Origin: Candidatus Saccharimonadota bacterium
GTDB lineage: Bacteria > Patescibacteriota > Saccharimonadia > Saccharimonadales > Saccharimonadaceae
Direction: 5' to 3'
DNA length: 64,000 bases
Assembly: GCA_017514975.1 (NCBI GenBank)
Contig: JAFWIF010000035.1
Span: forward strand, 124,001 to 188,000
Within the stretch, counting starts at the first letter, position 1. Each line of letters begins with the position of its first letter. Below the pieces are notes generated by a model. The model had not been told where the DNA came from. It worked only from the letters and a program-made list of their open reading frames with translations, and did not search any database. A program made the position numbers and the translations under genes. Shown one piece after another: positions 25,297 to 33,178 of this stretch.

Positions 25297-25587
25297 ATGT
25301 CAAGATCTCTCAAAAAGGGCCCTTTTGTGGACTACAAGCTTCAAAAGAAAGTCGAAGCCCTCTCCACCGAGGACCGCACTATTATCAAAACTTGGGCTCG
25401 CCAATCCACGATTAGCCCTGAAATGGTCGGTCGCACTATTGCCGTCCATAATGGTCGCGTCCATGTCCCTGTTTTCGTTAGCGAAAATATGGTCGGACAC
25501 AAGCTTGGCGAATTTGCCCCTACTCGTAAATTTAAACGCCATGGCGGTAAAAAAGCCGCAGAGGCCGCAGCAAAGAAGGGAGCATAA
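25297..25587 (+). CDS. rpsS: 30S ribosomal protein S19
   Basis: 96 residues. [17 protein letters not shown] at the start and [29 protein letters not shown] at the end (read in two blocks) are S19 hallmarks. It lies in the 30S head near the P site, three bases after rplB, behind GGGAAGAGGAG. Confidence 0.97.
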   Translation: MSRSLKKGPFVDYKLQKKVEALSTEDRTIIKTWARQSTISPEMVGRTIAVHNGRVHVPVFVSENMVGHKLGEFAPTRKFKRHGGKKAAEAAAKKGA

Positions 25588-25590
25588 TCT

Positions 25591-26010
25591 ATGAAAAATA
25601 CTCTTCGCGCACACGCCTATATTAAAGGTATCGACAACCAACCACGCAAGGTCAATGTCGTTGCCAGCCTCGTTCGCAATCGCACCGTTGCTGATGCGCT
25701 CGTCATTCTCGCGCATACACCACGCCGCGCCGCATTGCCCATTTCGAAAGCTATCGAATCTGCAAACGCCAACCTTCTTCAGCAACACGACAGCGTAGAC
25801 ACTAAATCAATAATTATTTCTCGAATCACAGTTAGCGCTGGCAGCCGCATGCGTCGCTATGTACCCGCCAGCCGCGGTCGTGCGCTTCCTTACGAAAAAA
25901 TTTCTTCCAATATCTTCGTAGAAGTTACCGGCGTCGAGAAAGCTAAAAAGGCTAATTCAGGAGAAAAGAATACAAAATCCTCCAAGCAGCCAGAAAAGGA
26001 GCAGAAGTAA
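25591..26010 (+). CDS. rplV: 50S ribosomal protein L22
   Basis: 139 residues. IDNQPRKVNVVASLVRNRTV and the tunnel hairpin SRITVSAGSRMRRYVPASRGRA are present. The C-terminus carries a Lys/Ser tail of about 25 residues beyond the core. Its stop overlaps the rpsC start. Confidence 0.95.
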   Translation: MKNTLRAHAYIKGIDNQPRKVNVVASLVRNRTVADALVILAHTPRRAALPISKAIESANANLLQQHDSVDTKSIIISRITVSAGSRMRRYVPASRGRALPYEKISSNIFVEVTGVEKAKKANSGEKNTKSSKQPEKEQK

Positions 26011-26636
26011 TGGGTCAAAAAGTTAACCCCTTAAGCTATCGTCTCCAAGTTAACAAAAACTGGAGCAGCAAGTGGTTTACTCGTAAAGCCGATTTCAAAA
26101 CTTGGCTCGTCGAGGATACCAAAATTCGCGAACTCATCGAGTCTCGCTTCAAAAGTCGCCCTACAATCGACAAAATCAATATCGAGCGCAGCCCCAACCT
26201 TATTACTATCACTATCAAAACCGCCAAGGCAGGTGCTGTTATCGGCAAACAAGGCGCTGGCATCAACGAGCTCAAAAAAGCTCTCGAACGCGTCGCTAGC
26301 GCACCTATCCGTATCAACGTCGAAGAAGTCAAAAAGCCAGAGCTCAGCGCAAAGCTTGTTGCTGAAAATATCGGCTTCCAACTCGGCAAGCGCATGAACT
26401 TCCGTCGCGCCGTTAAAATGGCTTGCGCAAGCACTATGAACGCGGGCGCAAAAGGCGTACGCATCGAAGTCGCCGGCCGTCTCAATGGCGCCGAAATGTC
26501 TCGTCGTGAAAAGTTCATCGAGGGATCAGTACCTCTTCACACTCTTCGAGCCGATATTGATTTCTACGTCGAACATGCACAAACCATTGCCGGTATCGTA
26601 GGAGTAAAAGTTTGGATTTATAAGGGGGAGAAATAA
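26010..26636 (+). CDS. rpsC: 30S ribosomal protein S3
   Basis: 208 residues. It starts [15 protein letters not shown]. The KH domain has [19 protein letters not shown], and the C-terminal part has [30 protein letters not shown]. It binds mRNA at the entry tunnel and has helicase activity in other species. The C-terminal tail is short. Confidence 0.97.
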   Translation: MGQKVNPLSYRLQVNKNWSSKWFTRKADFKTWLVEDTKIRELIESRFKSRPTIDKINIERSPNLITITIKTAKAGAVIGKQGAGINELKKALERVASAPIRINVEEVKKPELSAKLVAENIGFQLGKRMNFRRAVKMACASTMNAGAKGVRIEVAGRLNGAEMSRREKFIEGSVPLHTLRADIDFYVEHAQTIAGIVGVKVWIYKGEK

Positions 26637-26638
26637 TT

Positions 26639-27058
26639 ATGGCACTTAGTCAACCACGCAAAGAAGCTCATCGCAAAGTTCGCAAAGGCAAGAACGACGG
26701 CGTTGCCACACGTTGCAATACTGTCGCATTTGGCGAGTTCGGCCTTATGAGCCTCGACAATGAACGCATCAACGGACGCCAAATCGAAGCCGCCCGCCAA
26801 GCAATTACGCGCTACGTCAAGCGCGGCGGAAAGGTCTGGATTCGTATTTTCCCTCACACCCCAGTCACTAAAAAACCGCTTGACGTCAAGATGGGTAGCG
26901 GCAAGGGTGAACCACAGTTCCACGTCGCCAAGGTTAAAGCAGGCACCGTCATGTTTGAAATTGCCGGCGTTACCGAAGAGCAAGCTCGTGAAGCCTTGCG
27001 CCTCGCGTCGCACAAATTGCCAGTCCGTTGCAAAATTCTTAAACGAGAGGAGTTTTAA
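26639..27058 (+). CDS. rplP: 50S ribosomal protein L16
   Basis: 139 residues. [49 protein letters not shown] and [24 protein letters not shown] are L16 signatures (quoted in blocks). It organises the A-site tRNA region of the 50S subunit. A GGGGGAG site precedes it. Confidence 0.97.
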   Translation: MALSQPRKEAHRKVRKGKNDGVATRCNTVAFGEFGLMSLDNERINGRQIEAARQAITRYVKRGGKVWIRIFPHTPVTKKPLDVKMGSGKGEPQFHVAKVKAGTVMFEIAGVTEEQAREALRLASHKLPVRCKILKREEF

Positions 27059-27262
27059 ATGGCCGACAAAAAATCCACCAAAGAAGCAAAGCAAAGCCCT
27101 AGCCAGTCCCTCGATCAGCAATTAGCCGCAAAACGCGCCGAACTTCTCGTCGCACAGCAAGGACTCGGTTCGACCCTTCAGAACCCTCACCGCATCAAAG
27201 CGATTAAGAAAGAAATCGCACGCATCCTAACGCAAATTAACGCCCCGAAAGGAGACAATTAA
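27059..27262 (+). CDS. rpmC: 50S ribosomal protein L29
   Basis: 67 residues with a short Lys/Ser N-terminal extension. The two-helix core has [37 protein letters not shown], the L29 pattern (quoted once, core at about 21-58). It lies near the tunnel exit and touches L23. The start directly follows the rplP stop behind GAGAGGAG. Confidence 0.92.
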   Translation: MADKKSTKEAKQSPSQSLDQQLAAKRAELLVAQQGLGSTLQNPHRIKAIKKEIARILTQINAPKGDN

Positions 27263-27603
27263 TGGCTCGCACACTCACCGGAGTGGTGTCTTCCGACAAG
27301 CGCGATAAGACGATCACCGTCACAGTCACCTCTCGCGAGACGCACCCACTCTATCGCAAGCAAGTTACCGCCACGCGCAGATATTCCGCGCATGACGAAA
27401 AAAATCTTGCCAACGTCGGCGATACGGTATTGATTGCCGAAACGCGCCCTGTTAGCAAGACCAAAAACTGGGAATTAGTCGAGATTATCGAAAAATCTCA
27501 TGGCAAAGTCGAACTCAAAAACGACACCAACGCGATAATCGACGACGCAACTCAAGATACTCAATCAACTGAAGCAAGTATCGCAAAGGAGGAGGTCAAA
27601 TGA
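27262..27603 (+). CDS. rpsQ: 30S ribosomal protein S17 with C-terminal extension
   Basis: 113 residues; the core (about 1-80) has [18 protein letters not shown] and [23 protein letters not shown]. About 30 extra acidic and Thr-rich residues follow the core. The start overlaps the rpmC stop by one base, and its own stop overlaps rplN by 4 bases. Confidence 0.95.
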   Translation: MARTLTGVVSSDKRDKTITVTVTSRETHPLYRKQVTATRRYSAHDEKNLANVGDTVLIAETRPVSKTKNWELVEIIEKSHGKVELKNDTNAIIDDATQDTQSTEASIAKEEVK

Positions 27604-27968
27604 TTCAACCACAGACTCGCCTCAAAGTAGCAGACAACAGTGGCGCTAAAGAACTCGGCGTTATCCGTGTTCTTGGCGGTACACGTGCTCGCTACGCTCA
27701 TGTTGGCGATATTGTTACGTGCAGCGTCAAAGTCGCATCACCGACCGGCAACGTCAAAAAGAAAGCCGTCGTCCGCGCCGTAATCGTTCGCACACGTCAA
27801 CAAATTCGTCGCCCCGATGGCTCAACGATTCGCTTTGACGACAATGCAGCCGTCCTTGTCAATGACGACAAAACCCCTCGCGGAACTCGCGTTTTCGGCC
27901 CAGTCCCACGTGAATTACGCGATCTCGGCTATTCAAAAATCATCAGCCTTGCGCCGGAGGTACTATAA
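27600..27968 (+). CDS. rplN: 50S ribosomal protein L14
   Basis: 122 residues, canonical. [38 protein letters not shown] and [13 protein letters not shown] are family hallmarks. It forms part of the intersubunit bridge and the docking site of silencing factor RsfS. AAAGGAGG precedes it. Confidence 0.98.
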   Translation: MIQPQTRLKVADNSGAKELGVIRVLGGTRARYAHVGDIVTCSVKVASPTGNVKKKAVVRAVIVRTRQQIRRPDGSTIRFDDNAAVLVNDDKTPRGTRVFGPVPRELRDLGYSKIISLAPEVL

Positions 27969-28288
27969 TGGGAACTCGTATTAAAACAGGTGACCTCGTC
28001 AAAATCATTTCCGGCTCAGACAAAGGTAAGACCGGAAAAGTTGTTAGCGTGTCTCCAAAAACCAATCAAGTACTTATCGAAGGCATTGGCAACCGTACGC
28101 GCCACATGCGCGCCAACGTCGGTCGTCAAGCTGGCAAAAAAGATATTCACGTTGCAATCAATGCTAGCAAAGTCGCTCTTGTTGTTGACGAAAAAACTAA
28201 ATCAACAAGTCGCGTCGGCTACGCTAAAAACAATCAAGGCCATACGATTCGCATCGCGCGTCAGGCCAACAATAAGGAGGTGAAGTAA
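27968..28288 (+). CDS. rplX: 50S ribosomal protein L24
   Basis: 106 residues. The KOW motif is GDLVKIISGSDKGKTGKVVSV. It is an early assembly protein at the 5' domain of 23S rRNA. Its start overlaps the rplN stop, and its stop overlaps rplE. Confidence 0.95.
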   Translation: MGTRIKTGDLVKIISGSDKGKTGKVVSVSPKTNQVLIEGIGNRTRHMRANVGRQAGKKDIHVAINASKVALVVDEKTKSTSRVGYAKNNQGHTIRIARQANNKEVK

Positions 28289-28860
28289 TGGCAAAAACCG
28301 AGTATGAAGCTCGCCTCAAAACTCTTTACAACGAGGAAATCGTCAAAAAACTTCAAAAAGAGCTTAAACTTAAAAATATCAACCAAGTTCCAAAGCTAGA
28401 AAAAATCATCGTTAGCTCTGGCGTAGGCAAAAAACGAGACGATAAGCGCTATACTGAAACCGTCGAATTGACCTTAAACAAAATCACCGGCCAAAACGCT
28501 ACAAGTCGCCTAGCAAAAAAGTCAATTGCACAATTCAAGATTCGCAAGGGCATGGGCGCACCCGTCGGCTATCTTGTTACACTACGCAACACTAAGATGT
28601 ATGAGTTCGTCGATCGCTTAGTAAATATCACTCTGCCACATGTCCGCGATTTTCACGGCGTCTCACGTAAGGCTTTCGACGCTCAAGGCAACTACAGCTT
28701 AGGCCTCAAAGAGCAAACTGTCTTCCCAGAAATTAGTTTCGAAGATGCAACGATCGCTCACGGTATCGAAATCACATTTGTCATTAAAAACGGTTCACCC
28801 GAAGGGAGCTTAAAATTGTTAGAAGCGTTCGGTATGCCATTTGAAAAGGAGAATAAATAA
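28288..28860 (+). CDS. rplE: 50S ribosomal protein L5
   Basis: 190 residues. It has [36 protein letters not shown] (two blocks) and [23 protein letters not shown]. It binds 5S rRNA in the central protuberance. AAGGAGG lies 5 bases before ATG. Confidence 0.97.
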   Translation: MAKTEYEARLKTLYNEEIVKKLQKELKLKNINQVPKLEKIIVSSGVGKKRDDKRYTETVELTLNKITGQNATSRLAKKSIAQFKIRKGMGAPVGYLVTLRNTKMYEFVDRLVNITLPHVRDFHGVSRKAFDAQGNYSLGLKEQTVFPEISFEDATIAHGIEITFVIKNGSPEGSLKLLEAFGMPFEKENK

Positions 28861-29129
28861 TGGCTAAGAAAAGTGCAGTACTCCGCGACGAAAAACGCCG
28901 CAAAATGTACGCTAAATATCAAACAAAACGCGCAGAACTCAAAGCAGCCGGCGATTTAGAAGGTTTGCAGAAACTTCCGCGCAACTCTAGCCCTACGCGC
29001 CTCAAAAACCGCGACCTCCTCGATGGCCGTCCTCGCGGCTACATGCGCCGTTTCGGTCTCTCTCGTATCAATTTCCGCGAAAAAGCCAGCAAAGGCGAAA
29101 TTCCGGGCGTAACTAAAAGTAGCTGGTAG
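28860..29129 (+). CDS. rpsN: 30S ribosomal protein S14, zinc-free form
   Basis: 89 residues. The C-terminal [27 protein letters not shown] core (about 57-77) is typical. The protein has no Cys, so it is the longer C-minus form without a zinc ribbon. AAAAGGAG precedes it, and it overlaps the rplE stop. Confidence 0.96.
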   Translation: MAKKSAVLRDEKRRKMYAKYQTKRAELKAAGDLEGLQKLPRNSSPTRLKNRDLLDGRPRGYMRRFGLSRINFREKASKGEIPGVTKSSW

Positions 29130-29146
29130 AAAGGAGAAAGGAAAAT

Positions 29147-29548
29147 ATGTCTATTCAAAGTAGCGATCCAGTTGCAGATTTGATTACTCGCATCCGAAAC
29201 GCAATCGCTGTCGGCAAAACCGAAATACGTGTCCCGACCAGCAAATTAAAGTTTGCAATTGCCGATAAGCTCCAAAAAACGCATTATCTCGAAGCCGTAG
29301 AAATCGAAAAATCAAATCCACGCGATATTCTACATGTCGTCATCAATAAAGAAGGTTCGCCTTCAAGAATCAACGAAATCACTAAAGTTTCAACCCCAGG
29401 CCGTCGCACCTACGCTGGCGTCACCGAAATTCCACGTGTCAAATCAGGACGCGGTACTGTACTCGTTTCAACCAGCAAGGGTATTCTGACCGGCCAAGAA
29501 GCAATCAAGCAAAAGCTCGGTGGCGAAGTCCTCGTCAAAGTTTGGTAG
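29147..29548 (+). CDS. rpsH: 30S ribosomal protein S8
   Basis: 133 residues. It starts with SSDPVADLITRIRNAI and ends with GRGTVLVSTSKGILTGQEA and GGEVLVKVW. S8 organises the 16S central domain and represses the spc operon in E. coli. It is the last gene before a terminator that splits the spc operon. Confidence 0.97.
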   Translation: MSIQSSDPVADLITRIRNAIAVGKTEIRVPTSKLKFAIADKLQKTHYLEAVEIEKSNPRDILHVVINKEGSPSRINEITKVSTPGRRTYAGVTEIPRVKSGRGTVLVSTSKGILTGQEAIKQKLGGEVLVKVW

Positions 29549-29570
29549 CCTCGTCACAGAAACCAAAAAT

Positions 29571-29600
29571 AACCCCCTAGCGCTCTCGCCAGGGGGTTTT
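29571..29600. terminator. Terminator after rpsH, probably bidirectional
   Basis: AACCCCCT (29571-29578) pairs with AGGGGGTT (29591-29598). T-runs lie on both strands, so it can also end the convergent ThyX-like gene whose stop is at 29621. Confidence 0.82.
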
Positions 29601-29620
29601 GTGATACTTAGCTCGCGCTA

Positions 29621-30820
29621 TTATATTAACCTATCAAATATATGCCGCGGCCCCCAGAAACAGGCTTTATGGCAATTATACGAACTAAAACAGCACCGAG
29701 CATTTCCTTCTAAAATTCGCTCAAGCACCTCGACTTTTCGCGCGTGATGATTTAATCCCATCTCTACATCTCTTTTTAACGCATCGTGGTAGCGCTTAGC
29801 CGTCTCGTAACTACGCAGACATATCTCTAGCTGAGCATCCCCACACAAGCGCTCGCCACATTTTCTCACAAAACTCTCAAATAAACCTCTCTCATTCACG
29901 ATGACCTGTAAAGCTTGCGGAAAATCATCCACTATACTCTTGAGGTCGTCAAGATACTCCTGGCTTCTCGCAACATCTGCTTGCTTCAAAATTGGCGGCT
30001 CATACAAAAGCCCAGCATCTGACAAATAACTGAGCTCATAAGAAATCTTCCGATGTCGCTGTGCCTGTGCAAGCTGGGTTAATGAAGCGGTGTAATTTAC
30101 GGAATACGACTCTCCAAACTCTTCTTTTCTACGTTCGCAAGCAAACAGCGAAAAGTGCCCAAATTCTTTTGGCGGCACAAGATTCTCAACGCCCAACAGC
30201 CCATGCAGCTGATCGCGTAGCTTGGTTATATAGGGCCGCAGTTTCTCTAAAAAATGCGGCGACACCATCAATTCGCGATTATCACTATTTAAAAAATGAT
30301 CACAATATGCCACGATATAATTTGCTTGTCGTAAATTAATCGTATACATCATTGTCGTAGATGGCGCAAAAACCGAAATAAAGAACCTCGCGTTCTCAAG
30401 CGCAAACTTTTTCACTTGTCGCCCAGACAGCCCAGGATAAGTCTTACTAATTAAGTCTTCGAAGATTCCTTGCCACTTTTCATACAATTCAGCCTCACGC
30501 CCGCTAAGTCGCATCTTGGTATATCGAGCCGATTTTTCGCTCGTGTCGTAAATTTGCTCGTTATTCAAAATCATCGCAATAATTTTAGGCGCATCCTCAA
30601 TCAATAGATTATAGTATACATGCCCAGCTACGCTATGATGACCTCGTTCCAGTACACTCCGAGCGCGCTCAATTCGCCTTTCAGAATCTTCAGTCGAAGC
30701 TAATGTATCAAAATCGTCTGACATATAGCAAATTCCACTTGCTAGTCCAACCATATCCAAAGCTCCATCAAGCGAAAAAACGGATTCACGTTTCGACCTT
30801 CCAACTACCCTAATCTCCAT
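29621..30820 (-). CDS. ThyX-like protein with two thymidylate-synthase-fold halves
   Basis: 399 residues, much longer than classical ThyX (about 220-250). The first half has ERGHHSVAGHVYYNLLIE, SEKSARYTKM and AFAPST-like ISVFAPSTTMMYTINLRQAN, which follow the ThyX order but with the RHR of the FAD/dUMP motif replaced. The second half has QRHRKISYELSYL, similar to RHRxxSxNxxSxR but with Asn, Ser and Arg positions changed. The C-terminus has a CCFSSYNCHKACFWG cluster that could bind metal. It may be an FAD-dependent thymidylate synthase of a long subfamily or a relative with another role. ATG 30820 was chosen for GGAGGT 7 bases upstream. It lies antisense inside the spc operon. Confidence 0.72.
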   Translation of the reverse strand: MEIRVVGRSKRESVFSLDGALDMVGLASGICYMSDDFDTLASTEDSERRIERARSVLERGHHSVAGHVYYNLLIEDAPKIIAMILNNEQIYDTSEKSARYTKMRLSGREAELYEKWQGIFEDLISKTYPGLSGRQVKKFALENARFFISVFAPSTTMMYTINLRQANYIVAYCDHFLNSDNRELMVSPHFLEKLRPYITKLRDQLHGLLGVENLVPPKEFGHFSLFACERRKEEFGESYSVNYTASLTQLAQAQRHRKISYELSYLSDAGLLYEPPILKQADVARSQEYLDDLKSIVDDFPQALQVIVNERGLFESFVRKCGERLCGDAQLEICLRSYETAKRYHDALKRDVEMGLNHHARKVEVLERILEGNARCCFSSYNCHKACFWGPRHIFDRLI

Positions 30821-30875
30821 ATAACAACACCTCCAAATCAAGACATTCATCATTAAGTATCACCTCTAAACGAGC

Positions 30876-30926
30876 GATAGCAAGCTATCAGAGATGATTA
30901 TACTAGAAACATTGCACACTTGCCAA
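30876..30926 (-). promoter_or_regulatory. Promoter and leader hairpin of the ThyX-like gene
   Basis: Minus strand: TTGGCA (30921-30926 rc) inside repeat copy 1, an 18-base spacer, TATAAT (30897-30902 rc), then a GATAGC-tt-GCTATC hairpin (30876-30889) just after the predicted start. Confidence 0.65.
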
Positions 30927-31003
30927 CGCCGATACAGAATTTGCATCTCGTCCGAAACGCACTTGCCAACGCTAATACAGAATTTGCATCTCGTCCGAAA
31001 ATA
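30918..31003 (+). repeat. Tandem 43-bp duplication between divergent promoters
   Basis: Copy 1 (30918-30960) and copy 2 (30961-31003) share ACTTGCCAACGC, ATACAGAATTTGCATCTC and GTCCGAAA; they differ at two internal positions and at the last three bases. Copy 1 supplies the -35 of the ThyX-like gene, and copy 2 supplies the -35 of rplF. Confidence 0.85.
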
Positions 31004-31012
31004 TGATAAGAT
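30984..31012 (+). promoter_or_regulatory. Promoter of the rplF-rplO unit
   Basis: TTGCAT (30984-30989), a 17-base spacer, then TAAGAT (31007-31012). It restarts ribosomal protein transcription after the antisense insertion. Confidence 0.7.
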
Positions 31013-31046
31013 AACACAGATATTATTAACTAAAGAGGAACTTTAG

Positions 31047-31583
31047 ATGAGTCGTATCGGAAAACTACCTGTAGACCTTCCTGCAGGCGTGACAATCACG
31101 GTCGGCGACCAAGAAATTACCGTCGCTGGTCCAAAAGGCACGCTACAGGTTCCGGTCCAACAAAATACTTCGACTAAAGTCGAAAACAATCAAGTCACAG
31201 TAACGCGAGCTAATGACGAGCCAAAGTCTCGTGCATGGCACGGCTTACAACGTGCACTGCTTAACAACGCAGTAATCGGCGTCACGAAAGGCTTTGAAAA
31301 AAAGCTAGAAATTAACGGTGTCGGTTTTCGCCTAACTGGCGGTCCAAAAGAAATCGAAATGGCCTTGGGCTTTTCGCACCCAGTAAAATACCAGGCACCG
31401 GATGGGATCGAGCTCAAAACCGAAAAAATGACGATTACCGTTTCGGGTATCGATAAACAACAAGTCGGACAAGTCGCTGCAGAAATTCGCGCGCTCAAGA
31501 AACCAGAACCGTACAAGGGTAAAGGCATTAAGTACGTCGACGAGTATATTATTAGGAAAGCCGGAAAGGCAGGGAAGAAATAG
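31047..31583 (+). CDS. rplF: 50S ribosomal protein L6
   Basis: 178 residues. MSRIGKLPVDLPAGVTI, VTKGFEKKLEINGVGFR and the C-terminal PEPYKGKGIKYVDEYIIRKAGKAGKK (in blocks) are typical. It lies near the sarcin-ricin loop. AAGAGGAA precedes ATG. It starts the second part of the spc operon. Confidence 0.97.
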   Translation: MSRIGKLPVDLPAGVTITVGDQEITVAGPKGTLQVPVQQNTSTKVENNQVTVTRANDEPKSRAWHGLQRALLNNAVIGVTKGFEKKLEINGVGFRLTGGPKEIEMALGFSHPVKYQAPDGIELKTEKMTITVSGIDKQQVGQVAAEIRALKKPEPYKGKGIKYVDEYIIRKAGKAGKK

Positions 31584-31585
31584 TC

Positions 31586-31915
31586 ATGAAAGCAATTTTT
31601 CGTAAAAATCGCACCCGTGCAAAAATCCATGGCACCGCCGTGCGCCCACGCCTCAGCGTCAAGATAAGCAACCAACATATTACCGCTCAAATTATCGACG
31701 ACGATAAAGGCATCACTCTCGCCTACGCGACAACAGTCGGTATCAAACAGTCAGGAAGCAAAACTAAGCTTGCCGCTATTATAGGCGCCGATATCGCCAA
31801 GAAAGCCAAAACCGCAAAAATTAAACAGGTCGTCTTTGATCGCGGCGCTCGCCTCTATGCCGGTCGCATGAGCGCACTCGCCGACGCCGCTCGCAAAGAA
31901 GGATTGGAGTTCTAA
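31586..31915 (+). CDS. rplR: 50S ribosomal protein L18
   Basis: 109 residues. RPRLSVKISNQHITAQIIDD and VVFDRGARLYAGRMSALADAARKEGLEF-type C-terminus (quoted in part) mark L18, which carries 5S rRNA into the 50S subunit. It is two bases after rplF. Confidence 0.96.
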   Translation: MKAIFRKNRTRAKIHGTAVRPRLSVKISNQHITAQIIDDDKGITLAYATTVGIKQSGSKTKLAAIIGADIAKKAKTAKIKQVVFDRGARLYAGRMSALADAARKEGLEF

Positions 31916-31917
31916 TT

Positions 31918-32580
31918 ATGGAGAATAATCAACCAAAAGTCATCAATAAAGCCGGCACCACCAAACTCGCCGACGACGTTGTCGCCGCTCGCGAAGCAAA
32001 AGCCGAACGCGATTTCCGCAACCGCCGCCGCGACAATCGTCGCAATCGTCGCGCCGCCGATGAAGGCAAAAAAGAATTTGATTCAGTCAATATCTCAATC
32101 AATCGCGTCTCTCGCACAGTCAAGGGCGGTCGCCGTATGCGTTTCCAAGCCCTCGTAGCCGTCGGCAATCATAAGAACAAATTAGGCGTCGGCCTCGCAA
32201 AAGGTTCCGATGTTACTAGCGCCGTCCAAAAGGCTGAACGCCGCGCAAAAAAGAACATGATTGTTATCAATCTCGATCGCGACACAATTTGTCATGAAGT
32301 TGAAACCAAGGTTACGGGAGCCCATGTTCTCATGAAACCGGCTGCCCCAGGTACAGGCGTGATCGCCGGAGGCGTAGTTCGTTCAATGCTTGGACTCACA
32401 AGTATTAAGAACCTTATCAGCAAATCTCTCGGCTCAACCAATAAAGCAAATATCGCTTACGCCGTTATCGAGGGCCTACGTCAACAGGTTCCAAAACAAA
32501 ATTGGCACAAAATCGACGAAGCAACTACGACTCAAAAAAATAAAGCTCCCAAAGCCTCTACCGCAAAGGAGAATAAATAA
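31918..32580 (+). CDS. rpsE: 30S ribosomal protein S5 with long N-terminal extension
   Basis: 220 residues. About 50 Arg/Lys-rich residues precede the S5 dsRBD-like core, which has VSRTVKGGRRMRFQALVAVG, GLAKGSDVTSAVQKAERRAK and PGTGVIAGGVVRSMLGL. It affects decoding accuracy. Its stop overlaps the rplO start: no rpmD (L30) lies between them. Confidence 0.97.
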   Translation: MENNQPKVINKAGTTKLADDVVAAREAKAERDFRNRRRDNRRNRRAADEGKKEFDSVNISINRVSRTVKGGRRMRFQALVAVGNHKNKLGVGLAKGSDVTSAVQKAERRAKKNMIVINLDRDTICHEVETKVTGAHVLMKPAAPGTGVIAGGVVRSMLGLTSIKNLISKSLGSTNKANIAYAVIEGLRQQVPKQNWHKIDEATTTQKNKAPKASTAKENK

Positions 32581-33059
32581 TGAAATACAACGAACTAACC
32601 ATAACCCGCAACGCGACTAAAAAACGCGTCGGACGCGGTATCTCAGCCGGACAAGGCAAGACCGCTGGTCGCGGCACTAAAGGTCAGAAATCCCGCACTG
32701 GCCACCACAAGCTCCCTGCTAGCTTCATGGGCGGTCAACGCTCTATCATGCAAGCAGTACCAAAGCTTAAAGGCTTCAAGTCGATTCACGATAAAGCTCA
32801 AGTTGTTTATCTAGACAATCTTAACCAATTCACTGGCAAGGTCGACAATTTCACGCTCGCCGAGGCGCAGCTTGTCAAGACTCCATACGCGAAGACCAAA
32901 ATCATCACTCGAGGCGAACTAACAGCGAAAATTAACCTCGAAACCCAATTCGCAAGTCAAAGCGCAGTCGAATCAATCAAGAAAGCTGGCGGCTCTTTTA
33001 AGGTCACGAAGATTCCACAACGCCAAGCTACTCGCGAAACCACTCCAGAAGCAGCCTAG
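32580..33059 (+). CDS. rplO: 50S ribosomal protein L15
   Basis: 159 residues. The N-terminal GRGISAGQGKTAGRGTKGQKSR stretch (about 19-40) and SFMGGQRSIMQAVPKLKGF are L15 signatures. The C-terminal half is divergent. It sits directly after rpsE and before a strong terminator. Confidence 0.95.
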   Translation: MKYNELTITRNATKKRVGRGISAGQGKTAGRGTKGQKSRTGHHKLPASFMGGQRSIMQAVPKLKGFKSIHDKAQVVYLDNLNQFTGKVDNFTLAEAQLVKTPYAKTKIITRGELTAKINLETQFASQSAVESIKKAGGSFKVTKIPQRQATRETTPEAA

Positions 33060-33081
33060 TCAAAAGTCTACTTCTGATTAA

Positions 33082-33110
33082 AAGAACCTGTTCAAGCAGG
33101 TTCTTTTTTT
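33082..33110 (+). terminator. Intrinsic terminator after rplO
   Basis: AAGAACCTG-ttcaag-CAGGTTCTT followed by a T-tract. It separates secY from the spc genes. Confidence 0.92.
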
Positions 33111-33125
33111 GCTCTTTACGACTTA

Positions 33126-33155
33126 TTGCCACATCACATTTATTTGTGTTAATAT
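33126..33155 (+). promoter_or_regulatory. Promoter of secY
   Basis: TTGCCA (33126-33131), an 18-base spacer, then TAATAT (33150-33155). The short leader has a weak AGAGG site. Confidence 0.6.
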
Positions 33156-33178
33156 AGAATAAGTAATTAAGAGGCTGT

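Noticed and set aside
30918-31003. CRISPR array
   Set aside because: Only two directly abutting copies, with no spacers and no cas genes nearby. It is a simple tandem duplication.
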